Below, one piece after another: positions 1-7,624 of a stretch of DNA of 23,643 bases; positions within the stretch are counted from its first letter, which is position 1; every line of letters starts with the position of its first letter. The translations under genes and the position numbers were made by a program. The notes under the pieces were generated by a model. That model saw only the letters and a list, made by a program, of their open reading frames with translations, did not search any database and was not told the DNA's origin. This stretch comes from Planctomycetota bacterium. GTDB taxonomy: Bacteria; Planctomycetota; Phycisphaerae; Phycisphaerales; SM1A02. The stretch is from positions 1-23,643 of the forward strand of contig QWPU01000008.1 in assembly GCA_003671065.1 (NCBI GenBank), in the 5' to 3' direction.

Positions 1-2
1 TC

Positions 3-860
3 ATCGGCGGATTTGAAGTAGACGGGCGCCTCGCGTTGGTCTCGCGTCACCCAGCGCTCGTTGATGGCGGACCGACCACGCTTCAACTGTCGCTTCGTCG
101 CCGTGGAACCGTCGCAGCATGGGCGGCGTTTCCAGAACCCGTCGGGTCATGGGCCGTCACTGGATTTGGGTCCGATGCCGTCGTACTTTCCCTCAACGCC
201 GAGCGGATCGGTTCGATCCGTCTACTGCCGTTGTCAGCCGCGGAGCCGGGGGAACCGATTCTCCTCGCACCACCGACTTTTTCGGCCGGCAACTGGATTC
301 ACATTCCAATCATCGCGGCCGCTGCAGTTGCGCTCGCGCTGCTTGCGCTTGTCTTTGGCGCCGATGCGTATCTGGAGCAACGCGTCGGGATCACCACTAC
401 CGCGCCTCAGATTCCGCTCAACCGCCGTCGTGGTGCTCGGCTGGGTCATCGTGCGCTTGCGATGCTGGTTGACTTGATCCCCGCGGTGTGCGTGGTGTGG
501 CTGTTTTATCGAGGGAATCCGCTGGAATACCTAGAGTTTCCAATCTTCGTGACGGACCTCACGGCGCGATTCCCCGCCATTCTCACCATTGCGCTCGGGT
601 GGCTCTCAGCCAGCATCGGCGACATTGTGTTTGGTCGTTCGATCGGCAAGCGGCTCGCTGGTCTTGAGATCATCAGTATCCGCGGCGAGCCTTCGACGAT
701 GGGCGGCCGAGCACTTCGATCGCTCGCGTCACTGGTAACGATGGCGGCACCTCCCATCATGTTGCTTGCGGCGGTGAACCCGCGCGGCGACGGACCCGCC
801 GAGATGGTGAGCGGCACGGCAGTGGTTGAAGCAGAAGCCGCACCAGTTCTGCCTCACTGA
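3..860 (+). CDS. RDD-family membrane protein, 3' part (5' end outside window)
   Basis: The frame is open from base 3 through the left edge, so the gene starts upstream of the window and only about 285 residues are seen. The first 90 or so residues are a beta-rich segment without recognisable motif. A hydrophobic helix follows (about residues 110-130 of the visible part), then an RDD-type membrane domain: a conserved arginine and aspartate in the helix around RLGHRALAMLVDLIP, a further hydrophobic helix ending in FGRSIGKRLAGLEI, which resembles the G-x-S-x-G-K-R-L-x-G-L signature of RDD proteins, and a last hydrophobic stretch near LASLVTMAAPPIMLL. RDD proteins are integral membrane proteins, some linked to ion transport, but the substrate here is unknown. 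The stop is TGA at 858-860. No link to the flagellar genes downstream is evident; a gap of 261 bases separates them. Confidence 0.75.
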   Translation: MGGFEVDGRLALVSRHPALVDGGPTTLQLSLRRRGTVAAWAAFPEPVGSWAVTGFGSDAVVLSLNAERIGSIRLLPLSAAEPGEPILLAPPTFSAGNWIHIPIIAAAAVALALLALVFGADAYLEQRVGITTTAPQIPLNRRRGARLGHRALAMLVDLIPAVCVVWLFYRGNPLEYLEFPIFVTDLTARFPAILTIALGWLSASIGDIVFGRSIGKRLAGLEIISIRGEPSTMGGRALRSLASLVTMAAPPIMLLAAVNPRGDGPAEMVSGTAVVEAEAAPVLPH

Positions 861-910
861 CGGACGGCTCCGAAATTACCTGAGCAATTTCTGCCATTGG
901 AGGATTGTCC

Positions 911-934
911 ATGGACATGCCGATGACGCACTAG
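911..934 (+). CDS. Possible 7-codon mini-ORF (leader peptide?)
   Basis: ATG at 911 lies six bases after a strong Shine-Dalgarno sequence GGAGGA (899-904). It reads M-D-M-P-M-T-H and stops at TAG (932-934). Nothing in the peptide suggests an attenuator (no run of one amino acid). The good ribosome site is the only argument for translation; it could be chance or the remnant of a gene start. Confidence 0.25.
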   Translation: MDMPMTH

Positions 935-976
935 GCGCACGCGCAGTTTTCGCGTGATGCTTGAGCCGTTTGAGGC

Positions 977-998
977 AGAAGTGATCAGAAGTGATCAG
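977..998 (+). repeat. Tandem 10-bp direct repeat
   Basis: AGAAGTGATC occurs twice head to tail and is followed by AG, about 125 bases upstream of the TPR gene. The spacing of one helical turn would suit tandem binding of a regulator, but there is no direct evidence. Confidence 0.45.
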
Positions 999-1121
999 GC
1001 AGAGTGAGTAGTTCACGCCTGTAGTTCAAGCCAAATCGTGCGTCGTCAAGGATTGACGGCGAAAGGCGCTTCGCGGGCTATTGCCCCGTGAAGCACTCGG
1101 AAGGATTCTGAGGTTCGCGTC

Positions 1122-3623
1122 GTGGCAGAAGCTGTCAAGCCCTCCCCAACTCCTGAGCCAGCAACCGCGCCCACCGCGACGCCGATCGTGAGCGGTTTTG
1201 CGCAGGTTTTGCGCGAGTTTTGGCAAGTTCCACTATTGATTGTTGGAGTCGGTGGCGTTGCAACCGCGCTCTGGTACGCGCGCTCACACGCGCCAGTGCA
1301 CGACTTCGATGCAGCGCTCGCGCAGGCCGAGGAACTCATCGCAAGTGATGACCTCGATCACGCCACCTACATCTTGAGTGATGTCGTTGAGCGCAATCTT
1401 GAGAAGGCTCCCAAGGAAATCGAGCCGCGTCTGCGCGCGCTGCAAGCCGACGCGATCGCGCGCGATCTTCGCACTAGCGCGAAGCCGACCAAGGCCGAGG
1501 ATGAGCGGCTCGTCAACGCCTACGACCGCGCGCAGACCGCGGGTTGGACGATGACGCCTCCGCAGGTCGTCGCCTATTCGCAAAGCCTTGTGCGCGTTGG
1601 TCGCGCCGCTGAAGCGCTTGCTGCGGTGAGCGAAGGCGCATCGGCGCAGGACGCGGAAGCGCTGCGACAAAAAGTGCGGCGGGACGCGTTGGCAAGTGTG
1701 CTGCAAGGCGCGAGCGAGTCGGGAAAGCAAACACCAAAGGCGCTGCTCGCGGCGATCGAACAGTTTCGCACTGATCCAAATCTCTCCGCGTCCGACGCGG
1801 CATGGGCGGCTGCACGCGCGGCGGAGCAACGCATCGCCAGCGACAGTTGTGAGGTCGCCGCCGATCGATTGCTCGTTGATTTGAGCCGAATTGAAGGCAC
1901 TCCTGCTGCGCGCGGAATCGCTTCGCCGCAAGAGCTCGCCGAGCTCTATCAATTGCGCGGCGAGGCGCTTCGTCGCTTGAACCAACTCAACAAGGCGCGT
2001 GACGAGTTTCAACATGCAGCCACGATCGTGCAAGCAGGCACGCCCGTCGCGGGTGCGATTGATGTTGGCCTTGGGCGCACGAACCTCGCGCTCGGTGACT
2101 ACGAAGGTGCTGAGAAAGTGTTTGATGCAGCTGTGCTTGCGCAACACGCAGGGACGCTTGGTCATGAAGCGCGGCTTGGTCGCGCCGAAGCCCGCTCGCA
2201 TTTGGGCAAATTTGCCGATGCAGAGATCGATTTCGCCGTGCTCCTCGAATCGGCGCATCGCGATGAACTTAGCAAAGGCACGCAGCACTCCATGCAACGC
2301 GTGCTGGTTGAGCGCGCGCGTGATGCGCTTGCTGAGAAGCGTTGGCTTGAATCCGCGGAGCTCGCGCGCGTTGCCGTGCAGCTTGGTGAAGATGGCGAGC
2401 ATCGCGCCGACGCGTTAGTCGTGCTTGGTACTGCCGCGCGCGCCGAAGCCGATAGGATCCTCAAGACGCCGACTGGTGCGGCCTCCGCGCTTGCCGATCT
2501 CGTGCCAGACGATCGCATCGCGGTCAATCGTCTGCTTAAAGAAGCGGGCGACGCGTTCGTTGATTTCTCGGGCACGCCTGCCTGCCGACAAGCGTCCGAT
2601 GACACCTATGTCGAAAGCCTGCGCAACGCCGCAGCCTGCTACGACATTGCAGGTCTGCACGAGGAAGCGCTCGCGCAATGTCAACTCTTGCTTGAAGCGT
2701 TGCAACCAGAAGACCCTGATCGAGCCGATGTGTTTATCCGTATCGCTGCGATTCGCGAGGCAGAAGGCGCATTTGGCGAAGCGATTGTGAACTACAAGCG
2801 AGCAATTGACTTGCGTCGCGATGGCAGCGAGTACACGACGCGGGCGATCGTTCCCTTGGCGCGCGTGCTGGCCGCTGATGGTCGCGCTGATGAAGCGACC
2901 TCGCATTTGCAATCGGTGCTCAGCGGTGACTTCGGTCTGAAGCCTGAAGCCGTCGAGTACTTCAACGCGCTTGATCTCCTCGCCAAGATTCAATTCTCGA
3001 AGGCACGCTTCACCGAGAGCGCCGAACTCTTGCACGAGGCGATTGTGCGTTGCCCTGATCCGACTCGTCTCGGTGAACTGCGCTTTCGCCTTGGTGAGGC
3101 GTACATTGGAGTGTCGCGCGGCGCTCTTAAAGAATCACAAGTCGCCGATGCCACTGCGGCCACGAAGGCGCGGCTCGCGCGTGATGCGCATGCGCGTCTT
3201 GCTGATGCGCGCCGAATCTTCGAGCAAGCGATTCAAGCGTTTGAAGAGCAGGGGAGCGATCTCGATGGGCTGAGTCGCGATATGCAGCGCGAGTCGTACA
3301 TGCGCCGCGCTGATTGCGCGTTTGACATGGGTGACTTCGAAGATGCGATCGCGCTCTATGAAGCGGTTGATCGCAAATATCCTGAACATCCATCGTCGAT
3401 GGTCGCCCTCATCCAAATCGTGAACGCGTGCGATAGTCTCGCTGACGCGACGCGAGCGGAAACCGCGCATCGCCGCGCGCAGTTGCGACTCACGCAACTT
3501 TCGGACGAATCGTTCTTTGGTGGCGCAGGCATTATGTCGCGCGAAAGTTGGGAGCTGTGGCTACGCAATCATCCGCCGTCGCGCAGTCGCGTGGCGAGCG
3601 CGCCCGCGGAGGTTGAGCCATGA
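1122..3623 (+). CDS. Large membrane-anchored TPR protein, first gene of flagellar regulatory operon
   Basis: This 833-residue protein starts at GTG 1122, with TGAGG (1109-1113) eight bases upstream. Residues 1-33 are Pro/Ala/Thr-rich. Residues 36-52 form a single hydrophobic helix. The rest is alpha-helical with many tetratricopeptide-like repeats, clearest at about 270-385, 500-600, 640-690 and 725-770 (patterns such as G-x-Y/F-x-x-A-x-x-x-F/Y-x-x-A). No cleavable signal site or enzymatic motif is seen. TPR proteins are scaffolds for protein partners. The stop overlaps the start of the next gene (ATGA), and the histidine kinase and sigma-54 activator follow, so a role in flagellar assembly, motor scaffolding or signal input is plausible but unproven. 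PflA of Campylobacter is a large TPR motor protein of similar build; homology to it cannot be shown here. Topology is uncertain because positive charges lie on both sides of the helix. Confidence 0.85.
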   Translation: MAEAVKPSPTPEPATAPTATPIVSGFAQVLREFWQVPLLIVGVGGVATALWYARSHAPVHDFDAALAQAEELIASDDLDHATYILSDVVERNLEKAPKEIEPRLRALQADAIARDLRTSAKPTKAEDERLVNAYDRAQTAGWTMTPPQVVAYSQSLVRVGRAAEALAAVSEGASAQDAEALRQKVRRDALASVLQGASESGKQTPKALLAAIEQFRTDPNLSASDAAWAAARAAEQRIASDSCEVAADRLLVDLSRIEGTPAARGIASPQELAELYQLRGEALRRLNQLNKARDEFQHAATIVQAGTPVAGAIDVGLGRTNLALGDYEGAEKVFDAAVLAQHAGTLGHEARLGRAEARSHLGKFADAEIDFAVLLESAHRDELSKGTQHSMQRVLVERARDALAEKRWLESAELARVAVQLGEDGEHRADALVVLGTAARAEADRILKTPTGAASALADLVPDDRIAVNRLLKEAGDAFVDFSGTPACRQASDDTYVESLRNAAACYDIAGLHEEALAQCQLLLEALQPEDPDRADVFIRIAAIREAEGAFGEAIVNYKRAIDLRRDGSEYTTRAIVPLARVLAADGRADEATSHLQSVLSGDFGLKPEAVEYFNALDLLAKIQFSKARFTESAELLHEAIVRCPDPTRLGELRFRLGEAYIGVSRGALKESQVADATAATKARLARDAHARLADARRIFEQAIQAFEEQGSDLDGLSRDMQRESYMRRADCAFDMGDFEDAIALYEAVDRKYPEHPSSMVALIQIVNACDSLADATRAETAHRRAQLRLTQLSDESFFGGAGIMSRESWELWLRNHPPSRSRVASAPAEVEP

Positions 3624-4114
3624 CGCGGCCATCGACGCACGAAAATCTCAGTGCCGCAGCGCCGCGCCTTCGCGATCTCGCCGAACGCCGCCTCGCCAGC
3701 GCTCGCGTGATGCAGGACCTTTCGACGCGCGAAGACGCATTGCTTGCCGCGGTGGATGCAGCTGGTCGCGGTGAAATCGAACAAGACGAAGTCGAAGTGG
3801 TGCTCGCGATGCACCTCAATGCGCGTGAAGCGTGTCTCAATTCGATGCGCACCTGTGATGCGGAATGGGCTGCAGGCGCCGCAGCGATTGATCAATTACA
3901 GAGCAGCGATCGCGACGCCATTCAACGCATCGCTACCGAACTCTTCGACATTCTCGAAGCGATTCAAGCCACCGACACGCACTTTGCCAGCGAACTTGCG
4001 CTGCGTAGGCGCGCCGCTGGCGTCGAGATCAGCCGCACCGATGGCTCACGCGCAGCCAACCGCGCCTACGCGCCGATCACGCCCACACCTCGCTTTACTG
4101 ATCGGAGAGGCTAA
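3620..4114 (+). CDS. Small helical protein of unknown function, possibly FlgN-like chaperone
   Basis: This 164-residue, Ala/Arg/Glu-rich, almost wholly alpha-helical protein has no membrane segment or signal peptide. ATG 3620 overlaps the stop of the TPR gene by four bases and has GGAGG (3608-3612) at seven bases spacing. Residues 10-125 form long amphipathic helices. The C-terminal 35 residues are polar and probably disordered. Size, helical build, flagellar-operon position and a late N-R-A-Y segment recall FlgN/FliT-type export chaperones, but no family motif is firm enough to name it. The stop TAA shares one base with the ATG of the kinase gene, so translational coupling is likely. Confidence 0.75.
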   Translation: MTRPSTHENLSAAAPRLRDLAERRLASARVMQDLSTREDALLAAVDAAGRGEIEQDEVEVVLAMHLNAREACLNSMRTCDAEWAAGAAAIDQLQSSDRDAIQRIATELFDILEAIQATDTHFASELALRRRAAGVEISRTDGSRAANRAYAPITPTPRFTDRRG

Positions 4115-5124
4115 TGAGTTCGTTGTCAACGCAACCTTCCGACTTCAAAGAATTCATCCAGACCTTCACGGAAGCGTTCGAGCGTTTGCAAGAAACGCAC
4201 GCATCGCTCGCCTCGCAAGTCGAGCGTTTGCAAGCGGAACTTGCCGAGGCCAATGAGCGCTTGCGGAGGTCGCGTTCACTTGCTGCCCTTGGCGAAATGG
4301 CTGCAGGCATCGCGCATGAGATTCGCAATCCGTTGGGCGCGATTCGTCTCAACGCCGAGATTCTTGCGGAAGAAGTCGCGGATCGACCAGAGTCGGCAGC
4401 GTGCGTTGACAAGGTGCGCCGCGCCACTGAACGCCTTGAGCGAATCGTTGGCGATGTGTTGCGTTTCGCGCGTGATACTCGTGTGCACGCCAGTCCCACT
4501 CGCGCCGCGGACATCTTCGAACTCGCGATGTGCGATTGCGAAGGATTGCTCGCCGCAGAAGGTGTCGAGTTGCACATCGACATTCAAGGTGAGTGCACAC
4601 TCAACGCTGACGGCGCGCTAGTGGCGCAGGCAGTGTCGAATCTTGTGCGCAATGCCATCGAAGCGATGCGGGCAAGTCCTCAGCGACTGATCACGCTCGG
4701 TGCTCGCGAAGCGCGCTTGCGTAGGCCCGACGGCGCTCGTCACGGATTTGTGGTGCTCAGCGTTGAAGACTCAGGTCCTGGCATTCCGTTGCAAGCACGC
4801 GAGCGCATCTTCAATCCGTTCTTCACGACGCGCGAAGAAGGCACTGGTCTTGGGCTCGCGATTGTGCATCGCATCATCGATGCCCACGGCGGAATGACCG
4901 CGGTTACTCATGCTCGGCGCGTCGGCGCTACAACCGGCGCGCGACTTGAATTGTCGCTGCCACTCACGCCGACCACGCTCGCCAACGCTGACGGTGTGTC
5001 GCTTGGCGACGCCGTTCGTCGAAGGATCGGCGGACAGCAACTCGATCACGACACTGTTCGCACCACCGCTCAAAACACGAATCAAAACACAGTTCACGCC
5101 AAGATCCGGGCACACGCCGGTTGA
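4114..5124 (+). CDS. Soluble sensor histidine kinase, FlrB/FleS-like
   Basis: This 336-residue kinase has no membrane helix. Residues 15-55 are a predicted coiled coil. The dimerisation/phosphoacceptor domain follows, with H68 in GIAHEIRNPLG. The ATPase domain shows the N box (NLVRNAIEAM, about 175-184), the G1 box (DSGPGIP), the F box (FNPFFTT) and the G2 box (GTGLGLAI). The polar tail after about residue 285 has no known motif. This compact form, without PAS or transmembrane sensor, is that of cytoplasmic kinases such as FlrB and FleS that phosphorylate a sigma-54 activator to switch on middle flagellar genes. The expected partner is encoded 12 bases downstream. The signal is not evident; the two upstream gene products are candidates for input. 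ATG 4114 overlaps the previous TAA, with GGAGAGG just upstream. Confidence 0.93.
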   Translation: MSSLSTQPSDFKEFIQTFTEAFERLQETHASLASQVERLQAELAEANERLRRSRSLAALGEMAAGIAHEIRNPLGAIRLNAEILAEEVADRPESAACVDKVRRATERLERIVGDVLRFARDTRVHASPTRAADIFELAMCDCEGLLAAEGVELHIDIQGECTLNADGALVAQAVSNLVRNAIEAMRASPQRLITLGAREARLRRPDGARHGFVVLSVEDSGPGIPLQARERIFNPFFTTREEGTGLGLAIVHRIIDAHGGMTAVTHARRVGATTGARLELSLPLTPTTLANADGVSLGDAVRRRIGGQQLDHDTVRTTAQNTNQNTVHAKIRAHAG

Positions 5125-5136
5125 AGGAGTTTTCAT

Positions 5137-6651
5137 ATGGGCAGAATTCTCGTTGTAGATGACAAGGAACTCATGCGCGACAGCGTCGGCGCGATTCTCA
5201 GTCGCAAAGGCCACACGGTCGTCACCGCAAGTGATGGCAAGAGCGCGCTCGCTCGCGTCGCCGACAAGCGACCAGAATGCATCGTCACCGACTTGCAGAT
5301 GCCCGGCATGAACGGTCTCGAACTCTTAGAAGAGATTCGCAAGATCGACGCCGAGTTGCCTGTCGTCTTCATGACCGCATTCGGCTCCGTAGAAACTGCA
5401 GTCGACGCGATGCGCAAAGGCGCCTTCGATTATGTCACCAAACCATTCTCAGGCGACGAACTCGCCATCAGTGTCGAGCGCGCGCTCGAGCACGCACGAT
5501 TGCTTCGTGAGAACCAAGTGTTGCGCGCAGTGGCCACGCCACAAACGCGTCGCGCTCAAACGCATCGCATGATCGGCAGCGCCGCCGCGATGGAAGAACT
5601 CCGCGCCAAGCTCGCGCCAATTTCAGCGAGTCACGGCACTGCGCTTGTCACTGGTGAGTCAGGCACAGGTAAAGAAGTTGCGGCCCGCTTCATCCACGAA
5701 AACAGTCCACGCGCAAGTGGGCCGTTTCTCGCGATCAACTGCGCGGCGCTCTCGTCATCATTGCTTGAGAGCGAACTCTTCGGTCATGAGAAGGGCGCGT
5801 TTACCGGCGCTGATCGTTTGCGCAAGGGTCGCTTTGAACTTGCTGATGGCGGCACATTGTTGCTTGACGAGATCAGCGAGATTCCCCCTGATTTGCAGGC
5901 GAAACTCCTCCGCGTCTTGCAAGAGAAGAGCTTTGAACGCGTCGGTTCAAGCGTTGCGCAGCGAGCCGATGTGCGCATCGTCGCGACGACCAATCGCGAT
6001 CTCGTGCGCGAGGTTGACGCGGGTCGCTTCCGTCAAGATCTTTACTTTCGTCTCAATGTGTTGCCTGTTCGCATGCCAGCGCTCAGTGAACGCCTCAGTG
6101 ATGTGAGTGAACTCTCTGAACACTTTCTTGGTTTGGTTGCGGATCGCGAAGGCGGTCGTCGCAAGAAGCTTGCCAAGGACGCGCTTGCGCTGTTCGAAGC
6201 GTATTCATGGCCTGGCAATGTGCGTGAGTTGCAGAATCTCTGCGAGCGCGCGGCTGTGCTGTGCAATGGCGATGTCATCAGCGCTGAACTCGTTGCGCCG
6301 TGGTTGGTCGCCAACGCTGGCCCTGCAATCTTCGTAAGCAGCGGCGGTTTTGCGCAGAAATCCCCTCGATCATTGATCGGTGAATCGCCCGCAATCGAAA
6401 CTTTCTCCGCAGCCGCACACGCAGTACTTGGCGGCGCAGCGAGCAACGGCGATGGCACAGGCATTCCAAGTCTCGTCTGCGATGGTGCGCTCACACTCGA
6501 TGAAATTGAACGCCGTTCAATCGTCGCGACACTCGGACGCAATCGCGGGCATCGTCAAAAGAGTGCAAAGGCGCTTGGCATTGGCGTGCGCACGCTCGGT
6601 CTCAAACTCAAGAAGTGGAAAGAAGAGTTGCTCGTTCCAGCGGAACTCTGA
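5137..6651 (+). CDS. Sigma-54-dependent flagellar response regulator, FlrC/FleR-like
   Basis: This 504-residue NtrC-class activator has three domains. The receiver has acidic D8/D9, phospho-acceptor D52, T80 and K102. The AAA+ domain has Walker A GESGTGKE (173-180), the sigma-54 contact loop GAFTGA (220-225, intact) and Walker B LLLDE (241-245). The C-terminal Fis-type helix-turn-helix lies within about the last 45 residues (IVATLGRNRGHRQKSAKAL). Together with the kinase just upstream it forms a two-component system that should activate sigma-54 promoters of flagellar genes; two such promoters are recognisable in the window (7556-7571, 16642-16657). Start ATG 5137 has GAAGGAG a few bases upstream. 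A linker of roughly 70 residues between the AAA+ and HTH domains is long and low in motif content. The identification as a flagellar regulator rests on context. Confidence 0.95.
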   Translation: MGRILVVDDKELMRDSVGAILSRKGHTVVTASDGKSALARVADKRPECIVTDLQMPGMNGLELLEEIRKIDAELPVVFMTAFGSVETAVDAMRKGAFDYVTKPFSGDELAISVERALEHARLLRENQVLRAVATPQTRRAQTHRMIGSAAAMEELRAKLAPISASHGTALVTGESGTGKEVAARFIHENSPRASGPFLAINCAALSSSLLESELFGHEKGAFTGADRLRKGRFELADGGTLLLDEISEIPPDLQAKLLRVLQEKSFERVGSSVAQRADVRIVATTNRDLVREVDAGRFRQDLYFRLNVLPVRMPALSERLSDVSELSEHFLGLVADREGGRRKKLAKDALALFEAYSWPGNVRELQNLCERAAVLCNGDVISAELVAPWLVANAGPAIFVSSGGFAQKSPRSLIGESPAIETFSAAAHAVLGGAASNGDGTGIPSLVCDGALTLDEIERRSIVATLGRNRGHRQKSAKALGIGVRTLGLKLKKWKEELLVPAEL

Positions 6652-6664
6652 TTGGACTCACGCC

Positions 6665-7090
6665 ATGATTGACGGACTTCTTGGTAACTCCTCGCTGCCT
6701 GCGCTTGAGCGCTCGATGCAGTTCATGAGCGCGCGTCAGAAACTGCTCGCGGGAAACATCGCCAATGTCGAAACACCAGGGTTTCGGCCTGTAGATGTGA
6801 ATCCGCGGGCGTTTCAGACGGCACTGCAAGAGGCGCTCGATCAAGACAGCGTTGATGCGAGAGGCAGTTTGCAATTTGATCCAAGCGCGCCTGTTGCCTT
6901 TAGCGATGCCGGCGCTGAGCTCAAGCCTGAGATTCTCGCAGACAACATCATGTTCCACGACGGCAACGATCGAAGCATGGAACGCCTTATGCAGAGGCTC
7001 GCTGAGAATGTCTATGCGTTCCGTACCGCATCGCAACTGTTGCGCAATCAGTTTGAGTTGATCAACGCGGCAATCCGCGAGCGACCATAA
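6665..7090 (+). CDS. flgB: Flagellar basal-body rod protein FlgB
   Basis: FlgB is a proximal rod protein exported through the flagellar type III apparatus. At 141 residues it is of normal length. The N-terminal rod-family motif is clear: ARQKLLAGNIANVETPGFRP at residues 20-39, with the conserved N-x-A-N-x-x-T-P-G-(F/Y) core. The C-terminal helix ending in FRTASQLLRNQFELINAAI matches the coiled-coil half of rod proteins. The open frame extends upstream to 6380, but that part overlaps the activator gene and is not rod-like, so ATG 6665, 13 bases after the regulator stop, is taken as the start. Its ribosome site is poor, consistent with coupling to the upstream gene. No sigma-54 promoter of correct spacing was found directly upstream. 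Confidence 0.95.
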   Translation: MIDGLLGNSSLPALERSMQFMSARQKLLAGNIANVETPGFRPVDVNPRAFQTALQEALDQDSVDARGSLQFDPSAPVAFSDAGAELKPEILADNIMFHDGNDRSMERLMQRLAENVYAFRTASQLLRNQFELINAAIRERP

Positions 7091-7129
7091 GTAGAAGACA
7101 TCATCTGAGTTCAATCAAGGGAACCACCT

Positions 7130-7534
7130 ATGTTCGGATCATTCGACATCTCCACTAGCGCGCTGGTCGCCAACCGCACTCGCCTTGACGCGATTGCGGC
7201 CAACATCGCCAACGCCGATGTTCCAGTTGATCCCAACTCACCGAACGTTCCTTTCTCCGAACGGGTCGTGCACTTCGCGGCAGGCGACCCAGTCTCGGGC
7301 TCGAGTCTTGGCGTGCATGTTGCCGAGATCACGCCGCGAAACTCCTTCCGCCTTGAGTATGAACCCGAGAACATTCGTTGCCGAGATGCCGCGGGCTATG
7401 TGCGCTATGCAAACATCGACCCTGTTGCGCAGCAGGCGAACGCGATGCTGGCCACGCGCAGTTATGACGCCAATCTTGCCGCAATTGAGGCCGCTAAGTC
7501 GATGATCGACGCGTCGCTGCGCATCATCGCGTAG
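7130..7534 (+). CDS. flgC: Flagellar basal-body rod protein FlgC
   Basis: FlgC is a proximal rod protein. It is 134 residues long, as in most FlgC proteins. The N-terminal half carries the rod motif (LDAIAANIANADVP, about residues 19-32) in the usual FlgC position, and the C-terminal helix contains the shared A-T-R-S-Y-D-A-N segment (residues 109-116). The proline/asparagine-rich loop after the motif is also typical. ATG 7130 has AAGGGA (7117-7122) seven bases upstream. flgB ends 39 bases before it, so the two are probably co-transcribed. The next gene, fliE, lies 90 bases away behind its own promoter. Confidence 0.95.
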   Translation: MFGSFDISTSALVANRTRLDAIAANIANADVPVDPNSPNVPFSERVVHFAAGDPVSGSSLGVHVAEITPRNSFRLEYEPENIRCRDAAGYVRYANIDPVAQQANAMLATRSYDANLAAIEAAKSMIDASLRIIA

Positions 7535-7555
7535 TGAGTCATGATGAAAGTAGGG

Positions 7556-7571
7556 TGGCACACTGTGTGCT
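7556..7571 (+). promoter_or_regulatory. Sigma-54 (-24/-12) promoter of fliE
   Basis: TGGCACACTGTGTGCT matches the consensus TGGCACG-N4-TTGCW at every key base: GG at -25/-24 (7557-7558) and GC at -13/-12 (7569-7570), with exact 10-base spacing. Transcription should begin near 7582, about 43 bases before the fliE ATG. The element lies inside an imperfect palindrome (TAGGG...GCACAC-T-GTGTGC...CCCTA, 7551-7580). Use by the activator encoded at 5137-6651 is inferred. Confidence 0.75.
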
Positions 7572-7579
7572 AACTCCCT

Positions 7580-7606
7580 ATCGAGGAGCTCGATCTGACC
7601 ATCGAG
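7580..7606 (+). promoter_or_regulatory. Two mutually exclusive hairpins in the fliE leader
   Basis: ATCGAG (7580-7585), CTCGAT (7589-7594) and ATCGAG (7601-7606) lie in a row. The middle arm can pair perfectly with either outer arm (loops of 3 and 6 bases). With transcription starting near 7582 the first arm would be partly lost, so the second hairpin would dominate in mRNA from the sigma-54 promoter, whereas read-through RNA from flgBC could form either. No function is known. Confidence 0.4.
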
Positions 7607-7624
7607 CGCAGGAATGAACCGACC

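Larger units (their letters stand above)
861..1121 (+). other. Intergenic region between the RDD gene and the flagellar regulatory operon
   Basis: This 261-base gap holds no gene of normal size. It contains an AT-rich perfect dyad GAAATT-N8-AATTTC (872-891), a seven-codon mini-ORF with a strong Shine-Dalgarno sequence (911-934), a 6-bp GC stem CACGCG/CGCGTG (938-956) without a T run, a tandem 10-bp repeat AGAAGTGATC (977-998) and an inverted repeat CGTCAA-GGA-TTGACG (1044-1058). The right arm of that repeat could be a -35 box (TTGACG, 1053-1058), but the hexamer 17 bases later (GGCTAT) is a poor -10. A promoter for the following operon is expected here, but I cannot place it with confidence. 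Confidence 0.5.

Noticed and set aside
938..956. CACGCG/CGCGTG hairpin as terminator of the RDD gene
   Set aside because: Short stem and no T run after it.
1284..2402. 372-codon open frame on the - strand within the TPR gene
   Set aside because: No recognisable motif; shadow of the GC-rich coding strand.
6453..6468. TGGCACAGGCATTCCA inside the activator gene
   Set aside because: The -13 G is replaced by C, destroying the essential GC element; probably chance within coding sequence.
6616..6632. Sigma-54-like sequence TGGAAAGAAGAGTTGCT before flgB
   Set aside because: The GG-GC spacing is one base too long, which sigma-54 does not normally tolerate.
6380..6664. Upstream extension of the flgB frame
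   Set aside because: It overlaps the end of the activator gene, is not rod-protein-like, and the conserved FlgB N-terminus begins at 6665.
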